Source of the DNA: Brachionus plicatilis
Taxonomy: Eukaryota > Rotifera > Eurotatoria > Ploima > Brachionidae
Length of the DNA: 64,000 bases
Direction of reading: 5' to 3'
Assembly (NCBI GenBank): GCA_010279815.1
Contig: QEOQ01000522.1
Span: forward strand, 296,182 to 360,181
Made by a program: the position numbers and the translations under genes. The notes beneath the pieces are model-generated. The model saw nothing but the letters and a program-made list of their open reading frames with translations, had not been told where the DNA came from and made no database searches. Shown here one piece after another: positions 12,341 through 23,030 of the stretch; the first letter of the stretch is position 1; each line of letters opens with the position of its first letter.

Positions 12341-12855
12341 GGCATCTTGGAGTTGATGATCAATTCAAACTATCATTTCAATTCAAAGAGTTTATCTTTA
12401 AATATTAAAATTAATTTTTAAATTTATTTAAATAATTTTAATATAGCATGTTTTACAAAATATGTAGATTTAAAAAATAAAATAATTTGAAAAAAATTAA
12501 TTTCTCAACACATTGATAAAATAGAATTTTAAAATTTAAATTTATAAACTGATTTTTTATAGTTTTTTTTGATTTTTTTTTCAAAAGTATTAGTACCTAG
12601 CATTTAAAATTAAAAATTAAATTTAAAAATGAATTTCAAATATTAAATTCCAAATTATTAGTAAAATGAAAAGATCGATCTTTCCTACAAATATTTTTGA
12701 AATCAAAAATTTATTTATTTTTTTAAATCTACATAACATGCAAAACATGCTACATTAAAATTATTTAAATAAATTTAAAAATTAATTTTAATATTTAAAT
12801 ATCAACTCTTTGAATTGAAATGATATCTTGAATTGATCATCAACTTCAAGTTGCC
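12341..12855. mobile_element. hAT-type palindromic MITE, complete, 515 bp
   Basis: Starts GGCATCTTGGAGTTGATGAT and ends with the inverse ATCATCAACTTCAAGTTGCC. The arms are imperfect inverted repeats of about 150 bp, including GCATGTTTTAC and its complement. It is flanked by an 8-bp direct repeat TTTCTTAC (12333-12340 and 12856-12863). An 8-bp duplication and short G-rich termini suggest mobilisation by a hAT transposase. This copy fixes the duplication length for the family, since the next base differs on the two sides. Confidence 0.9.
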
Positions 12856-12863
12856 TTTCTTAC

Positions 12864-13880
12864 ACGGTCGTTTTAGGTTCCAAGTTTGTTGTCATCTATC
12901 TGTTCCATTTTTTTTTACTTTTAAATAGTAAATCTTATTCAAAAAATCCGCTACTTTTTTATTAATTTTAAGGAAAGACCTTGATTTCAAAAATGACTAT
13001 AGACTATTAACCTTATTAAGCATTTTATTCTGACCTTTTTTGGGAACTTGTAATCTAAGTAATATTTAAGTTTAAGTAGAGTTTATCAAATTGACTAATT
13101 TTTTCATTAATTATTTATAAATAGGAGTCAAAGTTATGGGCGCGTTCGTACCCGTAGGTACAAAAACGTCCCAGAACCGTACCGAAACAAGTTGTTTTTT
13201 AAATTTTTGAAAAACTAAGTCTACACTAAATTTTCGAGTGAAATTTTAGAAAATGATATTAATTTTATCAAAAAAAATATTATAGGTCTTTTTTTTTAGA
13301 GCGAAATTTTCATTGAAATATGCATTACCTCTTTCTGTTAAATGCACACCATCAAAAAATACTTGATCAAAAACTATGCAATAATTTTCTGAGTTTTTGC
13401 AAAGTTCGTTTGTACAAATTTGTACAATATTGTACTCTTTAAAGAACCTTTTTTTGCACAGTAAGAAAAAGAAGCCAGAAATAACTAAAAAAATTTTTTC
13501 TTTGGGTCACATTTTTTAAGGGAAATTTTTGAATAGAACTAATCCTTTGATAGTTGCTCTTTCTTTTATTTTGTAATTCTGGATAAATCAACCAAACTTA
13601 AATACCGTATTCCATCGTTCGATTATGCTGCAACACAAGGTAAGAAATGTTTATGGACCATGCACCAAAGTACATCTGGTGATAATAAAAAATTTTTAAT
13701 TTCGCATGTTCTAATAGCATAACCACGGGCTTAGGTCCGCATCAAATTCAGATTTTTTTACCTTACCAAATAAACAAAATAAAAGAATCTGAAGAGGTTT
13801 TAGGTAAATTGTTGTTTAATGAATTTAATGTTAAAAATAATCAAATTCAAAAACGTTATAGAAATAAATATATAATAAAA
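12864..13880. other. AT-rich stretch with one repeat block
   Basis: From 12864 to about 12920 is the continuation of the host sequence of the MITE. The segment 13405-13460 is an inverted copy of part of 11345-11415 (TTTGTACAAATTTGTACAAT and following). Nothing else is recognised. Confidence 0.5.
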
Positions 13881-14249
13881 TTAAAATTTTATTCTAGTTT
13901 TGATTAAAATATACTTAAAGATATCTATGGCCATCAAAAGATTTTCGATTTCTAAGAGATTTGTAACTGTGATTCTACTGTAAAACAGGTTAAGGTAGTA
14001 TTCGGTTGGTCTGAAACAGGTTTCCTTCAGTTTATCGAATATTTTCCTAATGTCTTTTCGTTCAGCTTCTTCCATTCCATTAAATACTCTAAGTGCTTTA
14101 CCTGACAAACAATATGCTATCACTGCTGCTTGCTGAATACTGTCCCAACCATACATGGCTGAATCATATCCGAAAGCTTTATAAAACTCGTCATAGTCCA
14201 CGTTTTCACCGTCGTAGTTCAAATTACTTCCCATACCTCGCTTTGCCAT
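13881..14249 (-). pseudogene. LTR-retrotransposon Gag fragment
   Basis: A 122-residue open frame with the capsid-region pattern of Ty3/gypsy-like Gag: DYDEFYKAFGYDSAMYGWDS, then QQAAVIAYCLSGKALRVF, then an L-K-E-T-C-F-R-P-T-E-Y-Y-L-N-L-F-Y-S-R block. The ATG at 14249 may be genuine because the frame opens just before it. After residue 95 the sequence turns AT-rich and unrelated, so the protein is truncated; no zinc knuckle or pol follows. A candidate LTR lies upstream at about 14940-15050. Confidence 0.65.
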
Positions 14250-15290
14250 TTTCGTATCGGCTTAACACCACTAAAATAATTTAATAAATTTTTTTTTTTT
14301 TTATTTTTGTCTATTTTTTTTTCCACTATTTATTTGGCTTCACTTTGATTAAATCCTTGCTTAAGTGTTTGGCTTCATGTACACCAACGCTTTTGACTCG
14401 TGCTATTTTATTTTCAAGCTTACTGTATTTTCTAAAGCGACAACCACGCAACGCAACAAAACTTTTCTATTGTTTTCTTCTGACACGAGAACTTTCTACT
14501 CTTTCTCTTCTCTCTTTTTTTATTGATTTGATAAGAATTAGACGCACGCTCCTTGTACAAATTCTAACTTGCTTAACAATCTCCTAATTCTGGTTGGCTT
14601 ACACTTCAAAAGAGGCTAGAGGGTCACAGATTATTACTTTCTTCAAGGCTGACTAAAATCAATTCCACAAATTTGAATAAATTGCCCCAATTTTTAAAAA
14701 TTATTATTATTTTTTTTTCTGTTCGAGCATAAGCTAACATAAAAAAAACAAAATAAAATAAACAATTAAAACATTTTTTAAATATTTTAAATTTGAAGTA
14801 AGTTTCGTTCATTTATTTAAAAAAAAAAAATAAAAATAAATTTAAAAACGATATGTTGAAATAGCTTAAGGTTAGATATGTTTAAATTTTTGATAGTTCT
14901 GGAAAAAAAATAAATTGTTAGGTAGTGTCACGCCAATAATTGAGTAACTCACGCAAGGATAAATAAAAGATTTACTTTATTTCAATTGTCAGTGAGTCAA
15001 AGTAGAATATACTTCTCTCTTGGAAGATGGCTTGTTCATTTATTTATAATTAAAGATTACCCAGTCAACTCAAAAGTAATAAAAACTCAATGATTATTTA
15101 AAGAATCATTATTAAATGATTGAAAAATTAATGATTTTATAAAGAAATTTTGAGGAAAAATATTATTAAAGAAATTTTCCTTAGAAAATAATTACAAAAT
15201 CATCAAAATTTTTATTATTTTATGAGGAAACTTTTTTAAAAAAAAAATATTGACAAAAAGGACAATAGGAGTAGAAATTTTTACAATTTA
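14250..15290 (-). other. Possible leader and LTR of the Gag fragment
   Basis: On the minus strand, 15050-14945 contains AATAAA and ends ACTCAATTA, followed by TTGGCGTGACACTACC (14941-14926), which could be a TGG-type primer site. Gag begins about 690 bp downstream. No second LTR was found, so this is a positional guess. The two open frames at 14093-14284 and 14345-14587 (+) are not credited. Confidence 0.25.
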
Positions 15291-15299
15291 ATATTTGAA

Positions 15300-15906
15300 A
15301 TGACCGCCTTTGGAGTTATAGCAAGCAAAAACTCTTTTTGACATTGATTCAATCAATTTTTGTACAAACCCAGTCGGAATCTATAACCACTTTTTGTGTA
15401 AAAACACTTTTTAATGCTCAATAGAGGTGACTTTAGTGTTTACCATTTTGGCAACCAAACCTTTTTACTATTACTCTTGATTTACAATTAAAGACCTCAA
15501 AATTGGGCTTGCCACTGAAAATATCTCTGAAATCATTAACTGTCCATTTAAGTCTCTGTTTACACCACTTATATCTTTTTTGTCTATCTTTTATATTATG
15601 AAGCGGTTTTCTGACCGCTGTATGAGACTCTAAACCTTTTTTTCTAACACCTTGAGTCTTAGAATTAATATCAGTGGCGAGTTTTTGATAACTAGATGTA
15701 GGATCTTTTGTAATCTCTCTAAAGATGTAATTTTCATCCCTAAAAGTTAGCTTCCGAGGTCTACCAGAACGGCTTTTATCAGAGACAGAACCAGTCTCTT
15801 CATATCGTTTCTTAGTTGAAGAGCCACATTTTGGAGATACACCTGACAACTTGGCTTTTTCGTTTTGCTTTTTATTCCTCTTTTTAGCAGACCCACGATC
15901 TGCCAT
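15300..15906 (-). pseudogene. Tc1/mariner transposase fossil with internal deletion
   Basis: The 157-residue frame from ATG 15906 has the Tc1 bipartite DNA-binding region: RYEETGSVSDKSRSGRPRK, then TSSYQKLATDIN, then RKPLHNIKDRQKRYKWCKQR. It reaches the segment before the first catalytic Asp, where the expected F-S-D-E is replaced by FSGKPNFEVF. It then jumps to the C-terminal tail LIESMSKRVFAC...SKGGHFKY (about 15385-15300, another frame). The middle of the DDE domain is gone. A second copy of the 5' part is at 37074-37480. The upstream 800 bp, up to the ACAGGGTGTTACAAAAGT end at 16716, belongs to the same element. Confidence 0.85.
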
Positions 15907-16716
15907 TTTTGTGGGCTTTTTTACCCATTTTTTGTCAAATTAAAGATTTTTTGGTAACTTTATTTAGAGACCAAATGAGAAGTTGGAGAGTTTTTAAATT
16001 AAGCAGTTTAAGAGAAAAATTTACTCAAAATTAGAAGAAATTTAAGAATAAATCATAAAGGTGTGAAAAAAGGTAGTAATGATTGTTAAAACTTTTGGAT
16101 TACCCGAATTTCTAGGGGGTTGTGAAGTTCATTTCAATTCGATCGTTTCAATTCAGAAAAATTTTAATTACTTTTTTACTATAAGGAATAATTTAATTCT
16201 GTAAAATGCTTAATGTTTAAGCAACTTTGCTTAATCCGAAAATATATGTCTGCAAAAACTCTGCAATATACTTGCACAGTTTATTAGAATACTTATTAAT
16301 GGCGTGCAAAATGCAGAAAATTGCAGAGTATTTTGCAGACCTATTTTACTGCATTAAGCGAATTTGCTTATAATTGAGCATTTTATAGAACTAAATTATC
16401 TCTTTTAGTAAAAAAGTTATTCAAGTTTTTCTGAATTGAAAAGTTCGAATTGAAACGAACTTCACAACCCCAATTTCTAGACTTTTGCATCGACTTTTAT
16501 TTTTTAATTTTTAGAGGAAGTTTTTTGATTATTAATTTTTAAAAGATAATTAAGTTTTAATGTCGAGTGTAGTATATCAAATTGTAGTGAAAAAAAAATT
16601 TCTAATTATTGCTTTTATTTTTTTTCTTTTGCACTCTAATATTTGTAAAATTCAAAACATAAAAACATTTAGATAAATAAAATAATTAATTTCTAAACTT
16701 TTGTAACACCCTGTAT
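15907..16716 (-). mobile_element. 5' non-coding part of the Tc1 element, ending in a TACAGGGTG terminus
   Basis: Apart from the inserted MITE, this matches the copy at 37074-37440 in opposite orientation, including the TTTTTTCACACCTTTATGAT block and the ATTTGATATA block. The distal end reads TACAGGGTGTTACAAAAGTT on the minus strand, a terminus typical of Tc1/mariner relatives. The matching 3' terminus was not found. Confidence 0.65.
16116..16471. mobile_element. 356-bp TIR MITE inserted in the Tc1 element
   Basis: Ends GGGGTTGTGAAGTTC and GAACTTCACAACCCC, with imperfectly inverted arms that include GTCTGCAAAA and GAATTAAATTA blocks. It is flanked by AATTTCTAG at 16107-16115 and 16472-16480. 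The second Tc1 copy (37230-37236, opposite strand) has the uninterrupted site with one AATTTCTA. So the 9-bp (or 8 bp plus G) duplication is supported by an empty-site paralogue. Confidence 0.9.
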
Positions 16717-17039
16717 GAGAGTCTGAATTTCTGTCAAACATTTATACATAGAATAGGAAGTTGTTGATTTTTTAAATTTATTTTAAATCAAAGTCTTGTT
16801 AATTGTGCCACATCGAATAAACTCGAATAATAATTAAAGAAGTTTGTGAAAATTAAATATTTGTGAACCAAATTAGTTCAAATCATTTTGGTTTTTTAAA
16901 CTCTTATGTAACGCTAGTTTGAATTTTGCTATTTTAACACATTCATTTTTTTAATTTCTGCTAATTTAAACTTGCTATTTTGAATGTGCTATTTTAATAC
17001 AGAGAAAATATTTGAAATACTGGTAGATTTTTTTGATAA

Positions 17040-17620
17040 ATCATTAAAAACTGGCATCGACTTTCTATATAATTGGTGAAATACTTGGAAAATGAGTCTT
17101 AATATCAGCAAGTGTAAAATCATGCATTTTGGCAAAAAAAATCTAATAAAGCATTAGTTTAGCATGAACTGAAATTGATCTATCGACTAATGAACGAAAT
17201 TTTGACTCAATTATTTCGTCTGATGAAAACTTTGATGACCATGTGAGTCGAATAGCAACTAAAGCAAATTCACTATTGGGTATATTTTTGATACATTCAC
17301 TTTTTTTTACTGAGGAAATAGCAACAATTATTTATCCAACTTTCACTAGACCCCATTTAGAGTTTGCAGTGCCGGTTTGGAATCCCAAACTGAATCAAAT
17401 CGAAATAGTCAGCGCAGAGCAACAAAGTCTATTCATGGTTTCAAGAACCTATGCTTTATTGAAAGACTAAAAAGATTAGGAATAACAGATTTAAAAAAAA
17501 GCAGATTAAGAAGAGACATGCTTGAGTGTTTCAAAATAAGTAAAGGTTTGAACAAGGTGAAATAGAAATTTTTTAAAAACGCTGAGATAAGTCATCATCA
17601 CAATTTAAGAGAGAGACAAA
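17040..17620 (+). pseudogene. CR1/Jockey-like LINE, C-terminal RT remnant
   Basis: Several frames together give the order W-x-x-x-M-S-L-N-I-S-K-C-K-I-M-H-F-G (about 17080-17130), DHVSRIATKANSLLGIF, IIYPTFTRPHLEFAVPVWNP, then ATKSIHGFKN and RLKRLGITDLKKSRLRRDML. This is the thumb and C-terminal region of CR1/Jockey-clade LINE reverse transcriptases (L-V-R-P-x-L-E-Y-x-x-x-V-W-N-P ... R-R-x-R-G-D). Frameshifts and stops are present and the catalytic YADD part is absent. The 3' end runs into the repeat at 17625. Confidence 0.85.
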
Positions 17621-17624
17621 ACAC

Positions 17625-18135
17625 GGCATTGTGAAATTTGGTACAAAAAACAAAAACAAAATATTAAAAGTACCAAAGATTAAGTTCTGAAAGACCAAAA
17701 CATGTTCTGTAAATTGTAGCAATTGATACATCCTTTGTACCACCAATATACTGATTCTGCAAAAATCTGCAATAAATCAGTAGAACTCAGAAAATTTTAA
17801 ATATGGGATATTATATTATATTAAAAATCAAATTCAACTTTAAGTGGTGGTACAAAGAATGTATCAGTTGCTACAATTTACAGAACATGTTTCAGTCGGT
17901 CCAAATTAAAGTTCTGGCCTTTTTTATATTTTGTTTTTGTTTTTTGTACTAAAATTCACAATGTTCTGAATTTTGCAGAGTTTTGCAGAGTTTTGCAGAG
18001 TTTTGCAGAATCAGTATTTGGTGGTACAAAGGATGTATCAGTTGCTACAATTTACAGAACATGTTTTGGTCTATCAGAACTTAAGCTTTGGCACTTTTAA
18101 TATTTTGTTTTTGTTTTTTGTACTAAAATTCAAGC
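17625..18135. mobile_element. Composite TIR MITE with duplicated right arm and a decamer array
   Basis: The left arm GCATTGTGAAATTTGGTACA...AACAAAAACAAAATATT is inverted at 17838-17960, ending TTCACAATG, and again at 18011-18135. Between the two right arms lie four tandem TTTTGCAGAG units (about 17966-18006). All three arms carry GATACATCCTTTGTACCACC or its complement. Unequal recombination of a single MITE would explain the three-arm structure. Confidence 0.75.
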
Positions 18136-19585
18136 ACATGGAATAGACTTTCCAAAAACTGTTTTAACATTCCATTTATTTATCCTTGCTTAATCAAGCT
18201 CTAAGAATCTTTGAGGAAACATTTAAAACAACTAATTTTTCTTAAAATGCAGCATAATTTGCAAGTTCGACCAGTAATAGTCTTTATTTTTTGTAGTGTA
18301 AGATCTAAGTTAATTTCAGGAAAATTACGGTGAAATTAGAAGCATTTTAAGTTAAAAAAAAAGCTTTCTTTGTTAAGGTAAAATTAAAAAAAAAACATTT
18401 TAAAAACCTTAACAAAGAAAATAATTAATTTAGCTTATTCCAAGGTATAAATCAAAATAACAATTTATAGACATTTCGATAAAGGATTTATTAATTTTGA
18501 TAATAAAATCAGATTAATTTATTTCAGTCTCTAATATTTCATTTTAAGAAGTAAATTTATGTTTGAAAAATTTTGAATATTTTTAATATAAAATTATTTT
18601 AAATATTTTGAGTGCGCTGATTTCAAACAGACCCTTGATCAAGCTTGATATTTTAGGAAACGTAAATTGAAAAAAAAAACAATATTTATTTTTTACAGCT
18701 AACAATTGTTCTTTAAAGATTTTGATTTTTTAATCTTTAAAATTTTTATATTCTGAAAAAAATAAACCTTATAATTTCTTTAAAAAATATGTGTAAAATT
18801 TTAGCAAATTTTCAAACATTTTTAGCTTATAACATTAATCGACACTTTTGTTTGTTTATTTTTTGTAAAAGATTAAACAATTTTAAATAATGCATACATT
18901 TTGAGAACAAAAGAAATTTTAAAATTTAATTTTTATTCAAGTTGCTTCAATATTTGAAAAAATTCAAAAGACAAAATGAAAAATGAAAAATAGACGCAGT
19001 TTTTGAGATATGAAAACCATTGAAATATTTAGGTTTTTAGAATTTTTGTGTTTTTATGACTTCCATTTTTTCTTAAAGCTTCTCTAATTATTAACAACAA
19101 AAAAAAACCAATCTAAAAGACAAAATTGTTTTTAGTGCTAAATTTAATTTTTAAATTGCCTCTGGGTACAAATAAAAAAAGAAACAAAAAGCTTGAATTT
19201 TTGGCATAATCTTTTATAAAATTTTAAATGGATTAATTATTTATGAAACTTGATGTGATTTGTAAATCATCTTTTTTTTTTTTTATTTTTCAACTTGCCT
19301 ATGAGACTTAAAATTTTTTTTAAATAAATAAATAATCTGTAAAAAAAGCTAAAAAATTGATAAAAATTTTTGATCGGGAATTTTCAAAAAATAAAACTTT
19401 GCCCATAATTGATTACTAATTGTAAAATAAAAACTCAAAGGTAAATAATTTATTGAATTAAAAAGTAATACATTTTTAAATTAAAAATTAGAACAAAAGT
19501 TAACAAAAAAAATTAACAGAGAAAAGACTTCATTTCCAGAATTTATTAGACCCGATTATGAAAAAAAATAATGACTAAACAAAAT
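18136..19585. other. AT-rich non-coding stretch downstream of testican
   Basis: No ORF, repeat family or RNA gene recognised. It should contain the testican 3' UTR, but no single AATAAA can be singled out in this composition. Confidence 0.45.
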
Positions 19586-20545
19586 TCAGGTAAACAGCTT
19601 GCAATCTTTAGGAGTTTGATTAATTTTGCTCAAAGTGAACTCAATCGGATCTCCATTTTTTCTCACACACCAACAAGTCACTCTACTGTCGCACTGATTT
19701 GGCAAAAAGTAGCCTTCAGCATCGCATATCGGTGTGTAGGACTTGAGCGACAAAGATAAGTTTTTAAAAAAATTATTCAACTGGCCAACATAGACTTTTT
19801 TTGTGTCCTGGTGAAGTCTTGAATAGCTGCACTTAGACCTGATGCCCTGGAAACAAGAGCAAAACTCCTCAAAGGTAACCAGGTTGTCCGAATTGTGGTC
19901 GCAAGAGGCGCCAAGGTCGCCAATGCACACGTCAGACGAGTACTCGCTTATTCTGGACCATTCTAGTCGGTCCAGAGCTCGGTTGTGGTTGAAGTCAAGT
20001 TGGGAAAAGAAGCGACAAATTGGCTCAGGGCAAGAAAATTCGACCGAGTTTATCCGGTCTATCTGTCTCTTTTCCTCGTCTTTCAGGCTGTCGAACAGCT
20101 CGAAGAGACCAATTTTGAGAAGTGTAAGGCCAGAAGGCGTGCAACCAGGTGAGAGGAGTACTTTTTTTTTTGTTGATGGTTTTGTTGTCTTGGTGCTGGC
20201 CAGTTGCTTGGAATTTTTCTTGGGACGATTGGCACACTGGAACTGTGTTCCGTTTCTCTTCACACACACTTGGTTCGATTTGCACACATTTTTGCCACAC
20301 GGGCCAGAACTGTTCATCACTGTGGAGTAGACAATTTGATTTTTGGCGCCCTTGGGCTTCTCTGGTCTGTCTCGGTAAAGAATGTTCACAATCAGCTTGG
20401 AGGTGTCTTTTGGGCCAGCATCAGCATTTTTTGTCTCAATGGGCGACAATTCGTTGTCGTCTGTGAGAAATTCGTTGAACAAATTTTTGGTGTTTATGGC
20501 GCGCAAAAAAGCCAAAACGATGAAAAAAAGTCTTGTTCTTCTCAT
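19586..20545 (-). CDS. Testican (SPOCK)-like secreted calcium-binding proteoglycan core
   Basis: A 319-residue intronless frame, ATG at 20545, TGA at 19586. Residues 1-19 look like a signal peptide (FFIVLAFL core). Residues 83-104 hold a short Cys cluster of follistatin type (CGKNVCKSNQVC), without a full Kazal domain. Residues 135-240 form a SPARC/testican EC domain with two EF-hand loops (DFNHNRALDRLE 184-195, DHNSDNLVTFEE 216-227). Residues 239-315 are a thyroglobulin type-1 domain with the diagnostic CWCV at 291-294 and Y-x-P-x-C-D. EC followed by thyroglobulin is the testican order (in SMOC the order differs). Such proteins are extracellular matrix modulators; fly Cow is the nearest known type. 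It is shorter than vertebrate testicans and lacks the long acidic tail. A truncated paralogue lies at 33593-33922. Confidence 0.9.
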   Translation of the reverse strand: MRRTRLFFIVLAFLRAINTKNLFNEFLTDDNELSPIETKNADAGPKDTSKLIVNILYRDRPEKPKGAKNQIVYSTVMNSSGPCGKNVCKSNQVCVKRNGTQFQCANRPKKNSKQLASTKTTKPSTKKKVLLSPGCTPSGLTLLKIGLFELFDSLKDEEKRQIDRINSVEFSCPEPICRFFSQLDFNHNRALDRLEWSRISEYSSDVCIGDLGASCDHNSDNLVTFEEFCSCFQGIRSKCSYSRLHQDTKKVYVGQLNNFFKNLSLSLKSYTPICDAEGYFLPNQCDSRVTCWCVRKNGDPIEFTLSKINQTPKDCKLFT

Positions 20546-20720
20546 TTTTTTTAATAATTAATCATTTTATATTCAAAATAAAAAACAAAATAAAACAATG
20601 TTTCTAAATTTTATAAAAATAATGTTCGTGTTTTAAGTTACCTGGCAGTGTGCATTATGAAGTCTTAGAAATCTGGGATCCCTAAGGGAAGATTGGCTTT
20701 TAATTGTTTGAAGAACAAAA

Positions 20721-20732
20721 GAATTTTTTATA
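20721..20732 (-). promoter_or_regulatory. Candidate TATA box of the testican gene
   Basis: TATAAAAAATTC on the minus strand, about 175 bp before the ATG. The DNA between is GC-richer than the surroundings. A CAG|GTAACT donor-like site (20642) and a TTTATAAAATTTAG acceptor-like site (about 20605) allow a 38-nt intron in the 5' UTR. Both are inferences from sequence signals. Confidence 0.4.
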
Positions 20733-20845
20733 GATCGGTGAGACTTGTCCTGTTTTAGAGTGCTAATCTATTTACGTAATCAATTTGACAAGGTTATTTT
20801 TCATCATCCTGCAAGGAAGTCTCAAGAAAAAAATTTGTTTTTTTT

Positions 20846-21165
20846 CTTTTGTAAAAATTTAGGTTTGAAAAAAAGAAAGTAAAAATTAAAAAAAAATTTT
20901 TTCTTTCTTTTTGTAAAAATTTAGTTTTAAAAAAAAAAGAAAGTAAAAATTAAAAAAAAAATTTTTTCTTTCTTTTTGTAAAAATTTAGTTTTAAAAAAA
21001 AAAGAAAGTTAAAATTAAAAAAAAATTTTTTTTTCTTTCTGTAAAAATTTAGTTTTAAAAAAAAAAGAAAGTAAAAATTAAAAAAAAAATTTTTTCCTTC
21101 TGTAAAAATTTAGTTTTAAGAAAAAAAGAAAGTTAAAATTAAAAAAAAATTTTTTTTTTAATTTC
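20846..21165. repeat. AT-rich minisatellite, about five 61-65 bp units
   Basis: The block TTGTAAAAATTTAGTTTTAA followed by AAAAAGAAAGTAAAAATT recurs with starts at 20851, 20913, 20978, 21041 and 21102, so the spacing is 62, 65, 63 and 61. Differences lie mainly in the length of A and T runs. It sits 300 bp upstream of the testican start codon. Confidence 0.9.
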
Positions 21166-22839
21166 TAAAAAGTTAATGGAACAGTTTGACGAATTCGAGC
21201 TGCCTATTTATATTCGAAATTATTCTAATCCTTAATTCGACACTAATCCAAAGTGACAAATACTATCAAATTTAAAAATTTTTTTATTTTTAAAATAATA
21301 AATATTTACAATCAAATAGATCGTTTTTTTTTTGGTTTTTTTTGTTAGACTTAATTTTTACAGATATTCACCTGAAAATATTAAATGTTTGCCAAAAGAT
21401 AATTCAAATTGACGCCTTCTCTATTCGTGCCCACAGCTCAAAAAGAATAAATTCTTTTTTTTCTTTCTCCCTGAATTTTACTCGGCTGAATAGCAATGTG
21501 CACTTTAGAGACTTCGGCGTAATTAGTCATTGTAAATATTTTGTTGTCACAAATAGAAACAGTAAAAAAAATAATTATAAACTTTTGTTTTATTCAATTA
21601 GAATTAATTTCTCAATTTTTCCGATTTGTGCTTACTAAAGCCTAAAATCGAGGGTTTATAGCAACTTAAAGTGCGTCAAGCTATTTAGAAACAACTTGGC
21701 CTTGTTTTTCTGTATTCGAAAATCGAAGATTCTTAACCTTCTATTTTGGATCTCATTTTTTGGCTAAATTTTCTGCTCAGATCAAATATTTGGTCTAAAA
21801 ATGTACAAAAAAAAAAGCTTTGACAAATTTATTTTTTAAGAAATATCATGTAAAATTGTCAAATATTTGCGACTAAAATTCGATCTGAGAAAAACAAGAT
21901 TACCTTTTTTGCGTGGATTAACAAGCCGAGTTTGTTGTTGGAAAAAATGGCACTCGGAAATGCTCAATTAGGCCTTGTGAACAAGGTTTGTTTAAATTTT
22001 TATTTTGCAAATTTTGAAATAATTTGCTTTTAAGACTTGAATAGAAAAAAAAGCTCCAAAACCAGACTTTTATTGAACCCATACAATTTGTGTGCAAGTG
22101 GTTTTTGATTCAAGATCTAAATTTTGTAAATTTTTGTTTTTGAATTCTTATTAAAAAAAAAAGTAAATAGAAAACCGCTGGTTCAAGATTGCAGCTCTCT
22201 ACTGGAACGTCTTTTTCAAAGAAACCAGATCGCCAAGTATTCTTAGCAAAAGCCGTAGAAATTTTATTAGCCATTGACTATTGTGTCAATTTTGTTTTAA
22301 CTAAATATTTGCTTCACATATTAAGCTGATGGATTTTCTAATAAAATGAATATTTGCCAAATCAGTGCTAACATTTTTTAAATTCACTCTCTCTAAACTT
22401 TTAAGTCAATATTTTGCCATAATTATTATTTATTCCCAAGTTTAAAAACAAAAGAAATGAAAAAAAAAAAACAATTTATTTGAACTAATTGAATCTTGAG
22501 AGAAAAAAATTGAAATTAACTTTAAAAGTATTTCTAAAACTAGCCAATTTATATCCATGACAAAAAGTTAACTTTTCTGGTTAATGCTTTTACTTGAAAC
22601 CTGATTTTTGAATTAGCACAATGCAAGCCTTTTAAAAGTCCATTTTCTTTTAAATATTATATAATTTTTAAATGAATTTATTAAAAAATTGTTTGTCCTT
22701 AAGAAGTTTAATATTTTACCAAAGAATTTTAAAACACTTTTTTTTATCAAGATTTTTGATTTGGTCTAATTTTTGAATAGAAAATTTTTTCGTTTTTAGT
22801 TAAAAGATCGGAGAAAAAATAAAATTTAACAGAGTGGAA
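21166..22839. other. AT-rich non-coding stretch
   Basis: A 98-codon frame at 21342-21638 (+) has no recognisable domain and is not credited. Nothing else stands out. Confidence 0.45.
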
Positions 22840-23030
22840 TTTGAACGGAAATCTTCAAAAAATAAAAAAGTTCTTTAAAAAGATGAAGAAATCGGATGAT
22901 TTTTAAGAATTCATCTACTTGAGTTCAATTAGTCTCTAGCAATTGTTTAACTTTTAAATTAACTTTTATTAATTTTAAATATGACTAATTTAAGCTCAAA
23001 GAATATTAATATTTGTAAGTATTGGAGCCT
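22840..23030. repeat. Segmental-duplication block upstream of testican
   Basis: This block matches 34020-34106 plus 36010-36095. Shared parts are GATGATTTTTAAGAATTCAT and CTACTTGAGTTCAATTAGTC, the AACTTTTA site, and TATTGGAGCC. In the second place the block lies upstream of the truncated testican copy. It therefore marks a genomic duplication, not a retrocopy. It also gives the empty site for the MITE at 34107-36009. Confidence 0.75.

Noticed and set aside
12196..12408. 70-codon frame entering the MITE
   Set aside because: It runs from host fossil sequence into the inserted MITE, so it cannot be an old gene.
19842..20554. Plus-strand frames of 105-162 codons across testican
   Set aside because: Antisense shadows of the testican gene, with no domain of their own.
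20846..21165. CRISPR-like array
   Set aside because: The units are adjacent with no unique spacers, and the sequence is from an animal nucleus; it is a minisatellite.
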